From: Gammaproteobacteria bacterium
Lineage (GTDB): Bacteria > Pseudomonadota > Gammaproteobacteria > Acidiferrobacterales > Sulfurifustaceae
DNA length: 33,525 nt
Assembly: GCA_016200465.1 (NCBI GenBank)
Contig: JACQER010000104.1
Coordinates: 1 to 33,525, forward strand
Direction: 5' to 3'
Position 1 is the stretch's first letter. Every line of letters begins with the position of its first letter. A program made the position numbers and the translations under genes. The notes under the pieces were generated by a model, which had not been told where the DNA came from, made no database searches, and was given only the letters and a program-made list of their open reading frames with translations. This document shows, piece by piece, positions 23,830-31,461 of the stretch.

Positions 23830-24522
23830 TGGTTCATCACCGGAACCGATACCGGCGTCGGCAAGACCCGGGTTTCGTGTCTGCTGCTCGAAGCGCTGGC
23901 GCGCGAGGGCAAACCTGCCGTGGGCATGAAGCCGGTGGCGAGCGGCTGTCGCGTCACCGCCGCCGGACCGCGCAGCGAGGATGCCGAAATGCTGCTTGCC
24001 GCGAGCGATGTTGTCGTCGATTACGCCGACGTCAATCCCTATGCATTCGTCCCGGCGATTGCGCCGCTTCTTGCTGCGCATGAAACCGGCGTCGACATCC
24101 GGCTGGAAAAAATTCTCGAAAGCTTCCAGCGTCTGCAGCGGGCGGCTCCGTGGATCGTGGTCGAAGGTGTGGGCGGGTGGAAAGTACCGCTCAGCGAAGG
24201 CGTGACGACGGCGGATGTGGCGCGCGCCCTGCGTTTGCCGGTGATTCTCGTCGTCGGTCTGCGCCTGGGTTGTCTCAATCACGCGCTGCTGACGGCGGCG
24301 GCCGTCGAACGTGACGGCATGACGCTCGCCGGGTGGATCGCGAACCAGATCGATCCGGCCATGACGCACGCGGAAGAGAATGTCGTCGCGTTGAGGGAAA
24401 GAATCGAGGCGCCGCTGTTGGCACGATTCCCGTATCGGAATGCGGATGATCGAGGCGCGCCGCCGCCGGCGTTCGAACATGAAACGATAATGCATCTCAC
24501 TTCTATGCCAGGACGAATATGA
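23806..24522 (+). CDS. bioD: dethiobiotin synthetase BioD
   Basis: 238 residues from the ATG at 23806, with AGGGAGAAG just upstream; the ATG at 23809 is equally possible. The frame upstream is open but overlaps bioC and is not BioD-like. It catalyses ATP-dependent closure of the ureido ring of dethiobiotin. The P-loop GTDTGVGKT is at residues 13-21, the KPVASGC motif follows, NPYAFVPAIAPLLAA is the substrate segment, and VEGVGGWKVPL is the conserved 'VEGAGG' loop. A Pro/Ala-rich tail ends the protein. Unlike its partners it is separated from the upstream gene, by 67 bases that carry one arm of a long inverted repeat. Confidence 0.93.
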   Translation: MMQSEVRGWFITGTDTGVGKTRVSCLLLEALAREGKPAVGMKPVASGCRVTAAGPRSEDAEMLLAASDVVVDYADVNPYAFVPAIAPLLAAHETGVDIRLEKILESFQRLQRAAPWIVVEGVGGWKVPLSEGVTTADVARALRLPVILVVGLRLGCLNHALLTAAAVERDGMTLAGWIANQIDPAMTHAEENVVALRERIEAPLLARFPYRNADDRGAPPPAFEHETIMHLTSMPGRI

Positions 24523-24620
24523 CTGACTGAATCGGTCGGTTGAGTCGTGGCGGGCGCTGCTGAATCGCCTGAAAAACACCTGTTTTTTGCTTGATTCACG
24601 TATTGCGGCGATTTGACGCA

Positions 24621-24629
24621 TGTGATAAT
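24621..24629 (+). promoter_or_regulatory. extended -10 promoter candidate for the oxidase cluster
   Basis: TGTGATAAT is TGn followed by GATAAT (5/6 to TATAAT). No good -35 is present (TATTGC at 24601-24606, 17 bases upstream). Predicted start of transcription is near 24636, about 13 bases before the FNR-like box. Confidence 0.4.
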
Positions 24630-24646
24630 TTGCGCGCGCCAAAATG

Positions 24647-24677
24647 GCTTGATCCAGATCAATGATCTGGATCAAGC
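24647..24677. promoter_or_regulatory. 31-bp palindrome with FNR/ANR-type box
   Basis: Two perfect 15-base arms, GCTTGATCCAGATCA and TGATCTGGATCAAGC, flank a single central A. Bases 24649-24662 read TTGATCCAGATCAA, a perfect TTGAT-N4-ATCAA FNR/ANR/DNR box. The mirror half (24662-24675) is a second box with one mismatch. A one-base loop argues against a terminator hairpin. Being downstream of the likely start site, it would act in repression, consistent with shutting off an aa3-type oxidase at low oxygen. Confidence 0.6.
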
Positions 24678-24715
24678 GGTGAAATCCGGATTATTTGCGG
24701 CGGGCGTGGGTAAGG

Positions 24716-25210
24716 ATGGATGCGCGCTATACGCCTGAAAAAGATACCGGCGAGGGCCAGAGTCTTCTCATACGCCCGAACCGATCACTTTCCCTCCGTG
24801 GGATGGCGATGATGTTCGCGGGGCTGACCGTCTTCGCCCTTATCGTCAGCGTGGGTTTCTGGCTGGCGGGCGCCTGGTTGGTGTTGCCGTTCGCTGGCCT
24901 CGAGCTCGTGGTGGTGGGCGCGGCGCTGTACCGGCTGGTTCGTCACCGCGACGATCATGAGCGGGTCGCGATCGACCGGGACCGCATCACGATCGTCCGG
25001 CGTCGCGGCGGCCATGAGCGGCACGATCAGTTTCAGCGCTACTGGGTGAAAGTAAACCTGGAGCGGAGGCGGGGATGGTATCCCTCGCGGTTGCTGGTGG
25101 GTTCACACGGATGTTGGGTGGAAGTCGGCGCCGACGTCAACGAAGAAGAACGCGAATTACTGGCGGTGCGACTGCGCAAAATCCTGCGCCGGCCGGCCGG
25201 GAACGAATGA
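24716..25210 (+). CDS. DUF2244 membrane protein at the head of the cox operon
   Basis: 164 residues from the ATG at 24716; a TTG at 24695 in the same frame is possible. Two closely spaced membrane helices (about 28-72, MAMMFAGLTVFALIVSVGFW and LVLPFAGLELVVVGAALYRL) are followed by a cytoplasmic domain with the DUF2244 pattern RDRITIVRR, FQRYWVKVNLER, PSRLLVGSHGCWVEVGADVNEEER. The function is unknown; the family is repeatedly found beside coxB/ctaC, suggesting a link to oxidase assembly. The stop overlaps an alternative coxB start (25207). Confidence 0.8.
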   Translation: MDARYTPEKDTGEGQSLLIRPNRSLSLRGMAMMFAGLTVFALIVSVGFWLAGAWLVLPFAGLELVVVGAALYRLVRHRDDHERVAIDRDRITIVRRRGGHERHDQFQRYWVKVNLERRRGWYPSRLLVGSHGCWVEVGADVNEEERELLAVRLRKILRRPAGNE

Positions 25211-25251
25211 GCGGTTTGAAAGATTTCGATATTCAGCTACGGGAGATTGGC

Positions 25252-26406
25252 ATGTTCATAAGACATATAAGGCGGTTTTCAGGCATCGTATCCCGCCTGA
25301 TCCTGGGTCTGGGTCTGTGGTTGTCGGCCCCGGCGGTGTTCGCGGAATACGCGTTGAATTTCCAGAAACCCGTTACCCCCGTCGCCCACAGGATTCTCGA
25401 GCTGCATAACATGATCCTGCTGATCTGCGTGATCATATTCGTGCTCGTGTTCAGCGTGATGTTTTATTCGATCTTCGCCCACCGCAAGAGCCGCGGCTAC
25501 AAGCCGGCCAAATTTCACGACAACGCCACCCTCGAGGTCGTCTGGACCGTCATTCCGTTTCTGATCCTGGTGAGCATGGCCATCCCGTCCACCGCGACGC
25601 TGCTTGAAATGGACGACACCAGCAAGTCCGATCTGACCGTCAAGATTACCGGCTATCAGTGGAAGTGGAAATACGATTATCCCGATCAGGACGTGAGTTT
25701 CTTCAGCACGCTCGCGACGCCGCGCGACCAGATCGAAAACAAGGCCGCCAAGGGTCAGCACTACCTGCTGGAAGTGGACAACCCGATCGTGGTACCGGTC
25801 GGCAAGAAAGTCCGTTTCCTCATTACCGCCAATGACGTGATTCACTCGTGGTGGGTGCCGCAGCTCGGCATCAAGAAAGACGCCATTCCCGGCTTCATCA
25901 ATGAATTCTGGACCCGCGCCGACGAAGTCGGCAGCTTCCGCGGACAATGCGCGGAGCTGTGCGGCAAGGACCACGGTTTCATGCCCATCGTCGTCAGCGC
26001 CGTAAGCCCGGAAGACTTCACCAAGTGGGTCGCCATGCAGAAGGACAAGGCCGCTGCCGAGTCCGCGAGCGGTGCCAAGACCTGGAGCAAGGACGAGCTG
26101 ATCGAGAAGGGCAAGAAGGCCTATGCCACCACCTGCGCCGCCTGTCACGGTGCCGAAGGCAAAGGTATCCCGGGCGTGTTCCCGGCGCTCGAGGGCAGCA
26201 AGATCGCCACCGGCCCGGTGGACGAGCACATCAAGACGGTGCTGCACGGCCGCGCCACCGGCAAGTTCGGTGCCCAGATGCCGGCGTTCGCGGCGCAGCT
26301 GAGCGACGCGGACGTGGCGGCCATCGTCACCTTCGAACGCAACGCCCTCGGCAACAAGGCCGGCGACGTCGTGCAGCCGTCCCAGGTCAAGGCCCTGCGC
26401 AAGTAA
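25252..26406 (+). CDS. coxB: cytochrome c oxidase subunit II with fused cytochrome c domain
   Basis: 384 residues from the ATG at 25252, which has GGGAG 6 bases upstream and begins a clean signal peptide (LGLGLWLSAPAVFA, then EYALN); the ATG at 25207 would add 15 residues. Two membrane helices precede the periplasmic cupredoxin domain. CuA ligands are visible: H198 (DVIHSWW), C233 and C237 (CAELC), H241 and M244. From about residue 280 a cytochrome c domain carries the heme-binding CAACH (C295, C298, H299) and axial M343 (QMPAF). This makes it a caa3-like subunit II that brings its own electron donor. It precedes coxA by 30 bases. Confidence 0.95.
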   Translation: MFIRHIRRFSGIVSRLILGLGLWLSAPAVFAEYALNFQKPVTPVAHRILELHNMILLICVIIFVLVFSVMFYSIFAHRKSRGYKPAKFHDNATLEVVWTVIPFLILVSMAIPSTATLLEMDDTSKSDLTVKITGYQWKWKYDYPDQDVSFFSTLATPRDQIENKAAKGQHYLLEVDNPIVVPVGKKVRFLITANDVIHSWWVPQLGIKKDAIPGFINEFWTRADEVGSFRGQCAELCGKDHGFMPIVVSAVSPEDFTKWVAMQKDKAAAESASGAKTWSKDELIEKGKKAYATTCAACHGAEGKGIPGVFPALEGSKIATGPVDEHIKTVLHGRATGKFGAQMPAFAAQLSDADVAAIVTFERNALGNKAGDVVQPSQVKALRK

Positions 26407-26436
26407 CGAACCGGATTCCGACAGGAGATACCAAAA

Positions 26437-27996
26437 ATGTCAGTTGATCATCACGCAGAACATCCCACCGGCATTTCCCGCTGGTTGTTCACCACCAACC
26501 ACAAGGACATCGGCACCCTGTATCTGGTGTTCTCCTTCATCATGGCCATCGTCGGCGGCATCATGTCGCTGGTGATCCGCTCCGAACTGTGGCAACCGGG
26601 CCTGCAGCTGGTGGAGCCGAACTTCTTCAACCAGATGACCACCGTGCACGCGCTGGTCATGATCTTCGGTTTCGCCATGCCGGCGTTCGTGGGCCTGGCC
26701 AACTGGATGATCCCGATGATGATCGGCGCGCCCGACATGGCGCTGCCGCGCATGAACAACTGGTCGTTCTGGATCCTGCCGTTCGCCGCGACGCTGCTGA
26801 TCATGTCGCTATTCATGCCGGGCGGCGGCCCATCCGGTGGCTGGACGATCTATCCGCCGCTGTCGGTGCAGGGTGGCATCGGCGTCGACTTCACGCTGCT
26901 GGCCATCCACATGCTCGGCATTTCCTCGATTCTCGGCTCGATCAACATCATCGCCACGGTGCTCAACATGCGCGCGCCGGGCATGACGCTGATGAAAATG
27001 CCGATGTTCGCGTGGACCTGGCTCATCACCGCGTTCCTGCTGATCGCCGCCATGCCGGTGCTGGCCGGCGCGGTGACCATGCTCATCACCGACCGCCACT
27101 TCGGCACGCACTTCTTCGACGCCGCCGGTGGCGGCGACCCGGTGCTGTTCCAGCACGTGTTCTGGTTCTTCGGCCATCCCGAGGTATACATCCTGGTGCT
27201 GCCGGCGTTCGGCGTGTTCTCGCAGATCATCCCGACGTTCTCGCGCAAGCCGCTGTTCGGCTACGCCTCGATGGTCTACGCCACGGCCTCGATCGCGTTC
27301 CTGTCGTTCATTGTCTGGGCGCATCACATGTACACGGTCGGCATGCCCATGGCCGGCGAACTGTTCTTCATGTACTCGACGATGCTGATCGCGGTGCCAA
27401 CCGGCGTGAAGATCTTCAACTGGGTGTCCACGATGTGGCGCGGCTCGATGACCTTCGAGACCCCGATGCTGTGGGCGCTCGGTGGCGTGTTCACGTTCGC
27501 CGTCGGCGGCTTCTCCGGACTGATGCTGGCGATCACGCCGGCCGACTTCCAGTACCAGGACACCTATTTCGTCGTGGCCCACTTCCACTACGTGATTTTC
27601 GGCGCCACGATCTACGGCCTGTTCGCCGCGATCTATTACTGGCTGCCGAAGTGGACCGGGCACCTGTACAACGAGACCCTCGGCAAGTGGCACTTCTGGC
27701 TCACCACCATCGGTATCAACCTGACGTTCTTCCCGCAGCACTTCCTCGGGCTGGCCGGCATGCCGCGGCGCATCCCCGACTACGCGTTGCAATTCACCGA
27801 GTTCAACCAGTGGTCCACGGTCGGCGCGTTCTTCACGATCGCCTCGCAGCTGATCTTCTTCTTTATCGCGATCCGGGCCATGAAGGGCGGCGCCAAGGCG
27901 ACCGACCAGGTCTGGGAAGGCGCGGACGGTCTGGAGTGGACGCTGTCTTCGCCGCCGCCGTACCACAGCTTCGCCGTGGCGCCCAAGGTCAAGTAA
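26437..27996 (+). CDS. coxA: cytochrome c oxidase subunit I
   Basis: 519 residues (family about 520-560), preceded by AGGAG 9 bases upstream. It is the catalytic heme-copper subunit that reduces O2 to water and pumps protons. Ligands are in place: H71 (TTVHALVMIFG) and H384 for heme a; H382 (HFHYV) for heme a3; H247, H296 and H297 for CuB. HPEVY gives the cross-linked Y251 and the E249 position typical of A1-type (D-channel Glu) oxidases. About twelve membrane helices are predicted. Very GC-rich third positions create long shadow frames on both strands here. Confidence 0.97.
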   Translation: MSVDHHAEHPTGISRWLFTTNHKDIGTLYLVFSFIMAIVGGIMSLVIRSELWQPGLQLVEPNFFNQMTTVHALVMIFGFAMPAFVGLANWMIPMMIGAPDMALPRMNNWSFWILPFAATLLIMSLFMPGGGPSGGWTIYPPLSVQGGIGVDFTLLAIHMLGISSILGSINIIATVLNMRAPGMTLMKMPMFAWTWLITAFLLIAAMPVLAGAVTMLITDRHFGTHFFDAAGGGDPVLFQHVFWFFGHPEVYILVLPAFGVFSQIIPTFSRKPLFGYASMVYATASIAFLSFIVWAHHMYTVGMPMAGELFFMYSTMLIAVPTGVKIFNWVSTMWRGSMTFETPMLWALGGVFTFAVGGFSGLMLAITPADFQYQDTYFVVAHFHYVIFGATIYGLFAAIYYWLPKWTGHLYNETLGKWHFWLTTIGINLTFFPQHFLGLAGMPRRIPDYALQFTEFNQWSTVGAFFTIASQLIFFFIAIRAMKGGAKATDQVWEGADGLEWTLSSPPPYHSFAVAPKVK

Positions 27997-28014
27997 GGCG
28001 TATCCGCAACCACG

Positions 28015-28671
28015 ATGACCGACGCCATGCACGACGGAAACAGGCAGCCGCAGGACGTCCGGACGACGGCTAACCGCCGGCTGGCGCTGAAACTCGCCGC
28101 GGTGACGCTGGCGATGTTCGGCTTCGGTTATGCGCTGTCGCCGATGTACGATGTGATGTGCAAGGCCCTGGGGATCAATGGCAAGACCGGCCGTACCGAC
28201 GCGCAGACTGTGGCGGCACAGCCCGTCGACCTGACCCGCACGGTCACCGTCGAGTTCACCGGGCTCGCCACCAGTGGGCTGCCGTGGGAGTTCAAGCCGC
28301 TGGTAAGAAAACTGGAACTGCATCCGGGCGAGACCCGCGAAGTGAAATACCTGGTCCGCAACCTGGCCAAGGAGGAGATCACCGGCCAGGCCATTCCCAG
28401 CGTCACGCCCGGCGAAACGGCGCCGCACTTCAAGAAGATCGAATGCTTCTGCTTCACGCGCCAGACCCTGAAGCCGGGCGAGACGCGCGAGATGCCGGTG
28501 CGTTTCGTCGTCGACGCCGGGCTGGACAAGGACGTGCAGACCATCACCCTGTCGTATTCGTTCTTCAACATCGACAAGGTGTCGGCAGAGAAATACGGCG
28601 GAACCTCCCTGGCGCAGGCCGGCGAGCACGACGCGCACCACGACCACGCCCATCCGGCGCCCGGCGGCTGA
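28015..28671 (+). CDS. ctaG: cytochrome c oxidase assembly protein Cox11/CtaG
   Basis: 218 residues. One N-terminal membrane helix (LALKLAAVTLAMFGFGYALSP) includes the conserved 'SPMYDVMCKALGINGKTG' region. A periplasmic immunoglobulin-like domain follows with PWEFKPLVRKLELHPGE and the copper-binding CFCF motif (C144, C146), and it ends near SYSFFNI. Cox11 delivers copper to CuB of subunit I. The last 15 residues are His-rich (HDAHHDHAHP), an extra that could hold metal but is not part of the core family. The start is 18 bases after coxA, with an ATG at 28027 as an alternative. Confidence 0.93.
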   Translation: MTDAMHDGNRQPQDVRTTANRRLALKLAAVTLAMFGFGYALSPMYDVMCKALGINGKTGRTDAQTVAAQPVDLTRTVTVEFTGLATSGLPWEFKPLVRKLELHPGETREVKYLVRNLAKEEITGQAIPSVTPGETAPHFKKIECFCFTRQTLKPGETREMPVRFVVDAGLDKDVQTITLSYSFFNIDKVSAEKYGGTSLAQAGEHDAHHDHAHPAPGG

Positions 28672-28713
28672 GCGAGACAAAACGATTCTATAAATGAGAA
28701 AGAGGATATAAGC

Positions 28714-29589
28714 ATGTCCACTGCCAATTCCAATTACTACCTGCCCAATCCGAGCGCCTGGCCGATCATCACTTCGGCCGGACTGTTCTCGCTGGCGCTG
28801 GGCTTCATCCTGCTGATGAACAACATCCAGGCGGGTCCCTGGTTCATGCTCACCGGCGCCGCGATCATCGTGTACATGATGATCCGCTGGTTCGGCCAGG
28901 TGATCGGCGAGAGCGAGAGCGGCACCTACAACGCCCAGGTGGATCGCTCGTTCCGCTGGGGCATGGCGTGGTTCATCTTCTCCGAGGTCATGTTCTTCGC
29001 CGCCTTCTTCGGCGCGTTGTTCTACGTGCGCCAGTTCGCGGTGCAGTGGCTCGGCGCCGACGATCTGCTCTGGCCCGGTTACGATGGAACCTGGCCGACC
29101 GCCGGCCCGAAGGGTCTGGTTCCGGTTCCCGCGGGCACGATCCCGGGCGCGAACCAGTTCTCGCCCATGGGCGCATGGGGCATTCCCGCGATCAACACGC
29201 TGATCCTGCTGACCTCGGGCGCGACCGTGACCTGGGCCCACTGGGGCCTGCTCAAGGACAACCGCGCCCAGCTCATCACCGGCCTGTTCCTGACCGTCGC
29301 CCTGGGCATGACCTTCATCGCGTTGCAGGCTTTCGAATACGTCCACGCCTACACCGAGCTGGGTCTGACGCTCAAGACCGGTGTGTACGGCGCCACCTTC
29401 TTCATGCTTACCGGTTTCCACGGCTTCCACGTGACCATGGGCACGATCATGCTGATGGTGATTCTCGGGCGCGCGATCGCGGGTCACTTCCGCTCGGATC
29501 ATCACTTCGGTTTCGAGGCTGTGGCCTGGTACTGGCACTTCGTGGACGTGGTCTGGCTCGGCCTGTTCATCTTCGTGTACTGGCTCTGA
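28714..29589 (+). CDS. coxC: cytochrome c oxidase subunit III
   Basis: 291 residues with AGAGGA upstream of the ATG. Seven membrane helices are expected. Motifs: N-terminal YYLPNPSAWPI, FIFSEVMFFAAFFGALFY (with the conserved Glu), TSGATVTWAHWGLL, LQAFEYVHAY, FFMLTGFHGFHVTMG and the final WYWHFVDVVWLGLF. All are standard for CoxC. An Ala/Gly/Pro-rich loop near residues 115-155 is longer than in mitochondrial COX3, as common in proteobacteria. It is the last gene before a strong terminator. Confidence 0.96.
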   Translation: MSTANSNYYLPNPSAWPIITSAGLFSLALGFILLMNNIQAGPWFMLTGAAIIVYMMIRWFGQVIGESESGTYNAQVDRSFRWGMAWFIFSEVMFFAAFFGALFYVRQFAVQWLGADDLLWPGYDGTWPTAGPKGLVPVPAGTIPGANQFSPMGAWGIPAINTLILLTSGATVTWAHWGLLKDNRAQLITGLFLTVALGMTFIALQAFEYVHAYTELGLTLKTGVYGATFFMLTGFHGFHVTMGTIMLMVILGRAIAGHFRSDHHFGFEAVAWYWHFVDVVWLGLFIFVYWL

Positions 29590-29610
29590 CGCGTCATCAC
29601 GCACCGTAAC

Positions 29611-29644
29611 AAAAAAGGCGCTGCCGGATGGCAGCGCCTTTTTT
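29611..29644. terminator. strong bidirectional intrinsic terminator after coxC
   Basis: AAAAAAGGCGCTGCC (29611-29625), loop GGAT, then the exact complement GGCAGCGCCTTTTTT (29630-29644). The GC-rich stem has an A-run on one side and a T-run on the other, so it can serve coxC on the plus strand and the small convergent gene on the minus strand. Confidence 0.92.
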
Positions 29645-29696
29645 CATGGAACAGGATCGAATCAAGAAATCCTGCAAATCCTGTCTATTCGGATTT

Positions 29697-29912
29697 TCAG
29701 CGGAACAGGTGCAGTCCTCCGGGCGGGATGACGCCGAAATGAAATCCGGCCATCAGCATCACGAACAGCGTGAGCGACAGCCCGATGCGCCAAGTCAGCG
29801 CCTGCGCCGTGCGTTTTCCGCGCCCCTTGTCCTTGAACAGGAACACGAGAGCCGAAAACAGGCTGGCCAGGATGAGCAACAGCATCACGATAACCACGAT
29901 CTTGATGAACAT
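29697..29912 (-). CDS. DUF2909 small twin-transmembrane protein
   Basis: 71 residues from the minus-strand ATG at 29910-29912. The frame extends upstream to 29987 but MFIKIVVIVMLLLILASLFS is the usual start of this family. Two membrane helices (about 3-25 and 44-63) are joined by the basic loop FKDKGRGKRTAQALTWRIG, which is the family signature. It is habitually encoded opposite to and between coxC and SURF1 in gammaproteobacterial oxidase clusters. The function is unknown; an oxidase-assembly role is an inference from context. Confidence 0.85.
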   Translation of the reverse strand: MFIKIVVIVMLLLILASLFSALVFLFKDKGRGKRTAQALTWRIGLSLTLFVMLMAGFHFGVIPPGGLHLFR

Positions 29913-29920
29913 CGGGAATT

Positions 29921-29974
29921 CCGGGGAAATGACCGAAGCTGCATTATAATGCATGCCGTCATGAATTTCCCCGG
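29921..29974. promoter_or_regulatory. nested dyad in the divergent DUF2909/SURF1 spacer
   Basis: The palindrome GCATTATAATGC (29941-29952) reads TATAAT on both strands, so it can be a -10 for either gene. It is enclosed, almost centred, by the perfect 10-bp inverted repeat CCGGGGAAAT (29921-29930) and ATTTCCCCGG (29965-29974). No good -35 was found in either direction. The symmetry suggests a shared operator/promoter. Confidence 0.45.
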
Positions 29975-29989
29975 CGATCCGGTTCACGC

Positions 29990-30739
29990 ATGAGTTTCCC
30001 GCACCAATTCCGGCCGGGATGGGCCCCGAGCCTGGCGGTGGCGGTGCTGCTGCCGCTGTTTCTGTACATGGCCTGGTGGCAGCTGCAGCGCGCCGAGGAA
30101 AAACGCGAGTTGCAGGCGGAATACGACGCGCGCGCCGTCGGCCCGACGGTCAAGGTCGAGGCGCGCGTGCAGCGACCCGAGGAACTGCAGTTCTACCGGG
30201 TCGTCGCCCGGGGTTATTACGAGACGTCGTACCAGGTGCTGGTGGACAACCGCGTGCATCAGGGGCAGGTCGGTTACGAGGTGGTCACGCCGCTGCGGCT
30301 GCCGGACAGCGACGTACGGCTGCTGGTGAATCGCGGCTGGGTGCCGCTCGGCGAGGACCGCGGTCACCCGCCGGCGATCGATCCGCCCAAGGGCCTGCAG
30401 GAAATCGCCGGCATCGCCACGGTGCCGGCGGAGAAGCCGTTCACGCTGGGCAAACCGGAGCCGCTCGATCGCGGCTGGCAGCTGGTATGGCAGCACCTGG
30501 ACATGGCGCGTTACCGCGCGGCGGTGCCGTTCCCGGTGCAGCCGGTGGTGGTGCTGCTCGATCCGGAAAGTCCCGCCGGCGGTTTCGCGCGCGGCTGGAG
30601 CCGGCTCGACGCCGGCATCGCGGTGCACAAGGGGTACGCCTTCCAGTGGTTCATGATGGCCGGCGCGCTCGTCGCGGTTTATATTTTCGTGGGCCTGCGC
30701 CGGCGACGCGCGGACGATGAGGAGGAACGCAAGTCATGA
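29990..30739 (+). CDS. surf1: SURF1-family cytochrome oxidase biogenesis protein
   Basis: 249 residues with membrane helices at both ends (about 14-30, AVAVLLPLFLYMAWWQLQRA; and 222-240, WFMMAGALVAVYIFVGLRRR) and a large periplasmic part between. Typical motifs: GYYETSYQVLVDNRVHQGQVGYEVVTPLR, LVNRGWVPLG, and near the end HKGYAFQWF. SURF1 supports heme a insertion into subunit I. The ATG has no clear Shine-Dalgarno sequence and lies just downstream of the divergent dyad. It overlaps the next gene by 4 bases. Confidence 0.92.
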   Translation: MSFPHQFRPGWAPSLAVAVLLPLFLYMAWWQLQRAEEKRELQAEYDARAVGPTVKVEARVQRPEELQFYRVVARGYYETSYQVLVDNRVHQGQVGYEVVTPLRLPDSDVRLLVNRGWVPLGEDRGHPPAIDPPKGLQEIAGIATVPAEKPFTLGKPEPLDRGWQLVWQHLDMARYRAAVPFPVQPVVVLLDPESPAGGFARGWSRLDAGIAVHKGYAFQWFMMAGALVAVYIFVGLRRRRADDEEERKS

Positions 30740-31347
30740 AGGAACCGGTCAATCCGTCGCGCTCGCGCCGCCGCGTGCTGCTGATCGCGGCGTTGTTCGC
30801 GCTGCCCGTGATCGTCTCGTACGCGCTGTATCTCGGCGGCTGGCGTCCGGCCTCGACCGGCAATCACGGCGAGCTGGTGCAGCCGGCGCGGCCGCTCGCC
30901 GACGCTGCGGTCGTTCTTTTAGACGGCAAGCCGATGCGCTTCAGCGAGCTGCGCGGCAAGTGGACGCTGGTGACGTTCAGCTCCGCGGAATGCCTGAAAC
31001 CCTGCGAGCGCAATCTCACCAACATGCGCCAGGTGATCGCCGCGCAGGGCAAGGACGCCGAACGGGTGCAAAGCGTGCTGGTGGTCACCGATGGCAAGGC
31101 ACTCGACTGGTTGCGTTACGCCGTCAAGGATTATCCCGGCATGCGCGTCATCACCGGGCCGGCGGATTCGGTCGCCGCGCTGGCGCGCGAGTTCACGCTG
31201 CCCGCCGGCAATCCGCTCGACAATCTGAACCGCGTGTATCTGGTGGACCCGCTCGGCAACCTGATGATGAGCTACCCGGCCGACGCCGATCCGAGCGGCA
31301 TGCGCAAGGACCTGGCGCGGCTGCTGCGGGTGTCGCAGATCGGCTGA
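30736..31347 (+). CDS. membrane-anchored SCO-like thioredoxin-fold protein of the cox cluster
   Basis: 203 residues: one N-terminal helix (RRVLLIAALFALPVIVSYAL), then a periplasmic thioredoxin-like domain. The ELRGKWTLVTFSSAECLKPCERN segment carries C86 and C90 (CxxxC, as in SCO proteins); NRVYLVDPLGNLMMSYP stands where SCO proteins have the strand with the third copper ligand His, and no His is seen there. This suggests a relative that handles thiols rather than holding copper by the full SCO site. It starts on the SURF1 stop (ATGA). In similar clusters it lies just before ctaA/cox15; here an untranslated 114-base gap and ctaB follow, with a GC-rich imperfect hairpin at about 31350-31371. 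Confidence 0.75.
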   Translation: MKEPVNPSRSRRRVLLIAALFALPVIVSYALYLGGWRPASTGNHGELVQPARPLADAAVVLLDGKPMRFSELRGKWTLVTFSSAECLKPCERNLTNMRQVIAAQGKDAERVQSVLVVTDGKALDWLRYAVKDYPGMRVITGPADSVAALAREFTLPAGNPLDNLNRVYLVDPLGNLMMSYPADADPSGMRKDLARLLRVSQIG

Positions 31348-31461
31348 GCGCGGCCCCGCCGGCGCGGCCATTTTCTGAGAAAACCCCTTGATTCAAGCCA
31401 TGAACTGACTTGATCTTATACATACCATGTTTGGCAACGATTGCGTAGAATACCGCGCCCA

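Noticed and set aside
24572-24587. AAAAACA-CC-TGTTTTT as a terminator after bioD
   Set aside because: Stem almost wholly A-T with a two-base loop; too weak to claim as a terminator.
24647-24677. The 31-bp palindrome as an intrinsic terminator of bioD
   Set aside because: One-base centre, no T-run and low GC at the stem centre; a protein-binding site fits better.
26589-28073. A 494-codon plus-strand frame overlapping coxA
   Set aside because: Arg/His/Asp-rich composition in an alternate frame of a clearly identified subunit I gene; a shadow.
26809-29604. A 931-codon open frame on the minus strand opposite coxA-cox11-coxC
   Set aside because: It is rich in His/Arg/Asp/Glu/Gln with no fold-like pattern, and lies exactly antisense to three well-conserved oxidase genes. 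It is an effect of GC-rich third positions.
31418-31451. A sigma-70 promoter before ctaB using TATACA or TAGAAT
   Set aside because: No -35-like hexamer at 16-18 bases from either; TTGGCA to TAGAAT is only 9 bases.
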